Assembly (NCBI RefSeq): GCF_030463535.1
Contig: NC_132879.1
Span: 48,189,094-48,253,093, forward strand
Direction: 5' to 3'
Source: Salminus brasiliensis
Lineage: Eukaryota > Chordata > Actinopteri > Characiformes > Bryconidae
DNA length: 64,000 nt
Position numbers and translations under genes: made by a program
Notes under the pieces: generated by a model
Told to the model about the DNA's origin: nothing
Database searches by the model: none
What the model saw: only the letters and a program-made list of their open reading frames with translations
In this document: positions 24,572 to 64,000 of the stretch, piece after piece
Position numbering within the stretch: the stretch's first letter is position 1
Layout of the letters: each line of letters starts with the position of its first letter

Positions 24572-24698
24572 GATGGCAGGAACAGATTTCTCTCTTTGCT
24601 CTTGAAGATGGTCTTCAAAGACATTAATACGAACCTCTGCTTCTGTGGAGCAAAGCACAAATGAATCATCCGAGAACCAGCAGAAGATGAACAGCATC

Positions 24699-24705
24699 TA
24701 ATCCC
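24699..24705 (+). promoter_or_regulatory. CRX/OTX-type TAATCCC motif by the opsin start
   Basis: TAATCCC, the core bound by OTX5/CRX factors that drive pineal and retinal photoreceptor genes, lies 128 bases upstream of the preferred opsin start. A single 7-base match is weak evidence. A further TTAATCAT occurs near 24835. Confidence 0.25.
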
Positions 24706-25679
24706 ATGACTTCTGTCCAAATCCAGATTACAGATGGTGCACAATTAGGAATCAGAGCTTTCTAGGCATATGGAAGGACCATGTGTCAGATGGTTGTATA
24801 ATATGATTATAGAGTCTTAATGATTATAAGAGTCTTAATCATGAAAATACTAATGCTAATAGGATTGTGTAGTTTGACTCATTTAATGAAACACAGATTG
24901 AGACGCTGAGAGCATATATGTTGTTAAAATATTATTATACATCTAATTTTTCATCATTTTTATGTTTTAATTATAAAAGGCAATCTGCAAGACAAATAGG
25001 TTAATGGAGAGTGATTCAGCAAAAGCAAAGCAATGGAAAGTGATTCCAAATAAAGAGAAGAGGGAAGAAAAACAAGAAGGAAATCAGTCATCAGAGAATG
25101 AAGGTTCTTGGGCTACTTGAACATACCAGCTGGCCAAGAACTACACAGAACCTAAGAAACTACACAGAATTATAGAACTGCACTGGAGCAACCCAACCAT
25201 CTAAAAGATCCAATCTTAATATATTACTTCTTAGATGAGATCCGTCCACCCTCCTAATCAGAAACGAATGGTATTTTTCTAGGAACACAAACACAACTGA
25301 AAACATAATCATCCTTAACTGTTCCGTCCTCAGGGGCATCCCTACAGATTTATGCATTGGAAGACTAAACCTTTATCTGGGGTCTGGAACAGGCGCTTCC
25401 CTCAGGATAAATAAAAAGCCCCTAAAATGTCTGTTCTTCATGATTGTTTAGTGTAGCTATAGATGTAAAATCGATCAGAAATACAGCTATTTGTTGAACT
25501 TGGCAAAGAGTGGATCTGCTCCTTTATAGTTAGCATTAGACACACAGATTAGACTTAAAGCAGTATTATGGAGAATTGACATTTCTTGCTCCTGGGCTTC
25601 CCCTACAGTCAGGGAGTGTACTTTGTTTTGAGGCACCACAAAATGAGCTGCGTTCCATGGCCTAGGCTGCACCCCGAGA

Positions 25680-25790
25680 TTGGGTGGGTCCTCGGTAGGA
25701 CTGTCCTATGAAAACTCCGTCTTAGTAGCCTATTGGTCACACAAATGGAACAGTCTAACCAGGCTGCGTGGTGATGTCACCAGAAAGGTC
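25680..25790 (-). repeat. Dispersed repeat, inverted partner at about 12080-12185
   Basis: GGTCACACAAATGGAACAGT, continuing with CTAACCAGGCTGCGT, is the reverse complement of sequence at about 12120-12165 in wnt16 intron 3. The flanks (GGTAGGACTGTCCTATGAAA against TTTTTTATAGGACC) are also related. The element class is unknown to me. Confidence 0.6.
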
Positions 25791-25799
25791 CCGGCCTTT

Positions 25800-25918
25800 T
25801 GCAAATGTTGCGTGAAACTTGGGCGCTTTTTTATTTGAAATGAATTATAATTATCAAAAGTAACATTTTAAATTAAGTTTGCTCTGAAAGTTTTTTCCTG
25901 TTTTGTGGTGCTGCTTTT
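25800..25918 (+). repeat. Dispersed repeat, partner at 27465-27592
   Basis: Shares AATTATAATTATCAAAAG, AGTTTGCTCTGAAAG and TTTCCTGTTTTGTGGTGCT with the downstream copy in the same orientation, about 1.67 kb apart. No terminal repeats are clear. Confidence 0.6.
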
Positions 25919-25954
25919 TTTCCCCTTCTTTTTTGTATGTATTGTATGTCCGCA

Positions 25955-26210
25955 GAGAACTGTGGGTAACTGACGGCCAGAACCAACGGTCCTCCAATTT
26001 GCACAGATTGTAGGTTGCATTATCCATCTAGGCCCCATGTGCAGTATACAACCCAGATGGGGCCCATGTTTAACCCCTCCTGGTCCCATCACCGACCCTC
26101 ATGACCCATTCATATGTGTCCAACATTGAACCCATGGCTAAAATGTTCTGTTTCCCAGTTGGGCCAACATTGCGGGCCTCACATGGGCATGTTATCTGGG
26201 TATGTAAGCA
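25955..26210. repeat. GGGCCCAT-rich dispersed repeat
   Basis: Recurrent motifs such as GATGGGGCCCATG, CCCATGTGCAGTATACAACC and GGGCCAACATTG form an internally repetitive block of a type seen in many fish genomes. Only one copy is seen in this window. Confidence 0.4.
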
Positions 26211-27156
26211 ATGCTTCCTGCAATTGTAGTTATTTATATTAAGCCTGATCATGGAGAATGCAGCTTCTCTTGGGGGAGGAATTTTGATTAAAAATATCAA
26301 AAGAAAGTGTGCTTGTGTGCCCAACAGTTTCATTACCATCTAATTGTCTCAAAAGATTTAAAGGTAAAATCCTTATAGTCTGTAAATGATTCTTCATAAT
26401 ATTGCTGACAGATCATTAGGATTAATGTGTCTGATTTGAAGCTAAATTATTGTAATTGTTCTGACATGACACACTCAGCCTAACTCTCCCGTCCTAAATT
26501 TCACTCATTCTCATTTAGTTGCTCTAGCCCAAGCAGCTCAATATTCAATGAGAAAAATGCTATAAATGAATATGGATCTCTTTATTTTTTGTTATAGAAA
26601 GAGAGCAGGATGGAGAGCAAGAACCAGGTGAGAAAGTTGAGACTTAACGTTAGTCAAGACCACATCGTTATAATGGAGTGGCAGCTCCTGTTTTCCTGGG
26701 CTCATTGCTGTAGAGTCCACAATAATTTCACATAACAAAACTATGATATTTGATTTGATTGACAAGTAGCTTCTTCCTTCACATAACTCTCCATAAACAT
26801 CCACACACATCATTCAAACACGTTTGGCCAGTGAACCCTGTACCTTCACTGCATGTGTATAAGTGTGATAATAACAAGGGCTGGCAGGCTGTAAAAGCAG
26901 TGTCAGAACAATGTTAAGCACTACAGTGACACTTCTACAGTATTATAGCTACACTAATCTCATGCTTACACAGCTACTCACACTTACACACACAGCCTGA
27001 GTGGTACATTTCAGGAACCCGAAAAGTTAAGACACAGCAGAACATGCAGGAAGTGTGTGTGGGGGACTCTTCATCCCGTTAGCCTGCTTATTTACAATTG
27101 AGGACATCCTGTAATTCTGCTGCCTGCAGCTTTCATTTGCTGTAACTAGCCCAGCA

Positions 27157-27181
27157 CACACACACACACACACACACACAA
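27157..27181. repeat. (CA)n microsatellite
   Basis: Perfect CA run of about 25 bases upstream of stab2. Confidence 0.95.
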
Positions 27182-28926
27182 ACTGACACACTCATTGTAG
27201 TTAAAATTGCTCATCTCATGTCCAGCTTTCTAGGGTTTACAGTGCTATTCTCATGGGTTCCAACTCATGGTATGGTGTGTGTAATTGCAGCATTCAGGCC
27301 TCTTATTTTTTAAGGCTTATCTGTTAGCTGTTCCACTTAATTTTTTGGCCTACAACAGTACTAAGGCTCTTTCCCTGAGACCCCTATTGGCTGTCCCAAC
27401 TAGCTTTTTTTCAACATGTGTTTTTTTTCGGTTGCTAGTCTAAAAAAAATTGGATTCAGAACCCAAAACCTCTTGCAATAGTGGCATGAAGCTTTTTTAT
27501 TACTTGATGAAAATAAATTATAATTATCAAAAGCAACATTTTAAAAGAAGTTTGCTCTGAAAGTGTTTTCCTGTTTGTGGTGCTTTTTTAGGATTCAGAA
27601 CCTAAAACCTTAGTGTATGGTGTCTGTTTTTCCATTATCAACCAAATCAGCACTTTTTGTGTGTCACGAACATATTCTTTCTATAGGAGTCAAAAAACGG
27701 ATCCAGTTCACAAGTCACTAGTACCTGGATTGTGTCCTGATACGATTTTCGCCACATGCATTTACACTTGCTGGTCAAATGAGTCTCTAGCTAGTCAGAC
27801 TGAAATCCAATCTCTTTGTGGGACAGAACATGCAAATTTACTCATTGCACAGCAATTATTTACACTGCTATAACATGTGGCTCAAATGCGGCTTAAAGTG
27901 GTTTGAGTGTTCAGATTTGTGTCTGGTTTAAATGAGTCTTGGGTGGGTTTACATTTGCATTTTGATGTGGCTTAACCTTATCCAGATAAGTGAGCAGGTG
28001 TAAACGGGTCATAACATTTTACTCTTGAGGTCCTTTCATGATGTTTATGTAGTCTGAGGTGGTGAAAATGCTGAAGTGCTAAGGAGTCACCAAGACGGAG
28101 TAGGGAAAAGACAGTACTCATATAACCTCAAACGTTGGATTGAACTTACATTCAAAAAAGGTTTTAATGTGTCTGTGTTTTAGCTCACTTGAAAATAAGC
28201 ATTGTTCTGACTGGCTGCCTTATATTATGTCTTATTCAAGTAGCAGTCCAGCCTGAAAAGCCTAAAACGTCTTTGTGCATAGGCAGGGCTAACCTGTTAT
28301 AGACTAAATGTGCTGTCACAGTGAATGTGGTGTTTTTAGTGACATCACAACAACAAGTTCAAAATAGACTGGTTTTGGACATTTTTTTAGTTTTACTAGT
28401 CTTTTTATTGGCCTTTTCTCTTATTTTGTTTTAATACAGAAGTGTACAAGGACAATAACACATGCTGTATGCATGCAAACAACAGCTGGCCGAGTTGGCA
28501 TCTAAAGAAAGCTATGAAAATGGACTGAGAAGTGAATGATATTAAAAGATGATTATATACTACAAACACCTTTATAAGAAAAAAAGAAGAAACAAACGAG
28601 GCTTAAACAGTTTTACTATGACATGGACTTTTCAAATGAAGTGAGAGTGAAAACTTTTGATGAGCACACAGAACAATAATGTAGCCTCCTCTTTCCTGCT
28701 TGCTGACGGGGTAAATGCTGAAAGAAAGGCTGTGAGAGGAAGGTACGGGTCCCCTTGTCCCGAACTGTTATTGCACAGGAAAGACAGGAAAAGAGGAAAG
28801 GAAAAGAGTTGAAAAGGCAGAGAAGTGTCTAGAGTGGCCCACAGTCCGCTGAGGAGTCGTGGAGAGAGGCAGAGAGGCAGAAGGCCAGAGACCAGAACAC
28901 AGGGCCGGTGTGTATGAAGCAGAGTC

Positions 28927-64000
<35,074 letters not shown>

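Larger units (their letters stand above)
24720..28926. other. Spacer between the divergent opsin and stab2 genes
   Basis: The opsin (minus) and stab2 (plus) are divergently transcribed, so both promoters must lie here, unless further non-coding first exons exist. I see dispersed repeats (25680-25790, 25800-25918, 25955-26210, 27465-27592), a (CA)n run at 27157-27181 and a possible inverted-repeat element around 27690-28015 ending GCAGGTGTAAACGGGTCAT. No ORF resembles a protein. No convincing TATA box for stab2 was found. Confidence 0.5.

Overview
The window is vertebrate nuclear DNA, almost certainly from a ray-finned (teleost) fish. Genes are split by canonical GT-AG introns. Introns and spacers are AT-rich and full of CA/GT/TA/TC microsatellites, tRNA-derived SINE pieces, Tc1-like transposon remnants and short inverted-repeat elements of types I associate with ostariophysan fishes (characins, catfishes, zebrafish relatives). 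The narrower placement is inference from repeat style. Nothing bacterial, viral or CRISPR-like is present.

Layout. (1) 1-2627, plus strand: the last three coding exons of cped1 (cadherin-like and PC-esterase domain protein). (2) 5057-13277, plus strand: a complete four-exon wnt16 gene encoding a 356-residue secreted Wnt, with a CCAAT-rich upstream region, upstream ORFs, and a 3' region holding a palindromic minisatellite bracketed by a nearly identical 190-base direct duplication. (3) 13.3-22.3 kb: a repeat-rich spacer with nested transposon remnants. (4) 22290-24571, minus strand: a four-exon non-visual opsin, best matched to parietopsin (Gln at rhodopsin position 113, Glu at 181, retinal Lys at 296). 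Its last coding exon lies in a frame that a simple ORF scan does not show. (5) 24.7-28.9 kb: spacer with dispersed repeats. (6) 28927-64000, plus strand: the first 55 coding exons of stab2 (stabilin-2, hyaluronan/scavenger receptor), covering about 1947 codons from signal peptide through six FAS1 domains. The gene runs off the window before the last FAS1, Link and transmembrane regions.

The genes are functionally separate: cped1 and wnt16 are conserved neighbours in vertebrates, the opsin is a photoreceptor of the pineal/parietal type, and stab2 is an endothelial clearance receptor. All exon boundaries below were worked out by hand from splice signals, reading-frame continuity and resemblance to remembered family sequences. 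No alignment or database search was run. I found no convincing new biological system. The most unusual items are the duplicated, self-complementary minisatellite in the wnt16 3' region, a chimeric 520-base repeat copied into a dead transposon, several families of short transposons packed into stab2 introns, and the NPxxF variant in the opsin.
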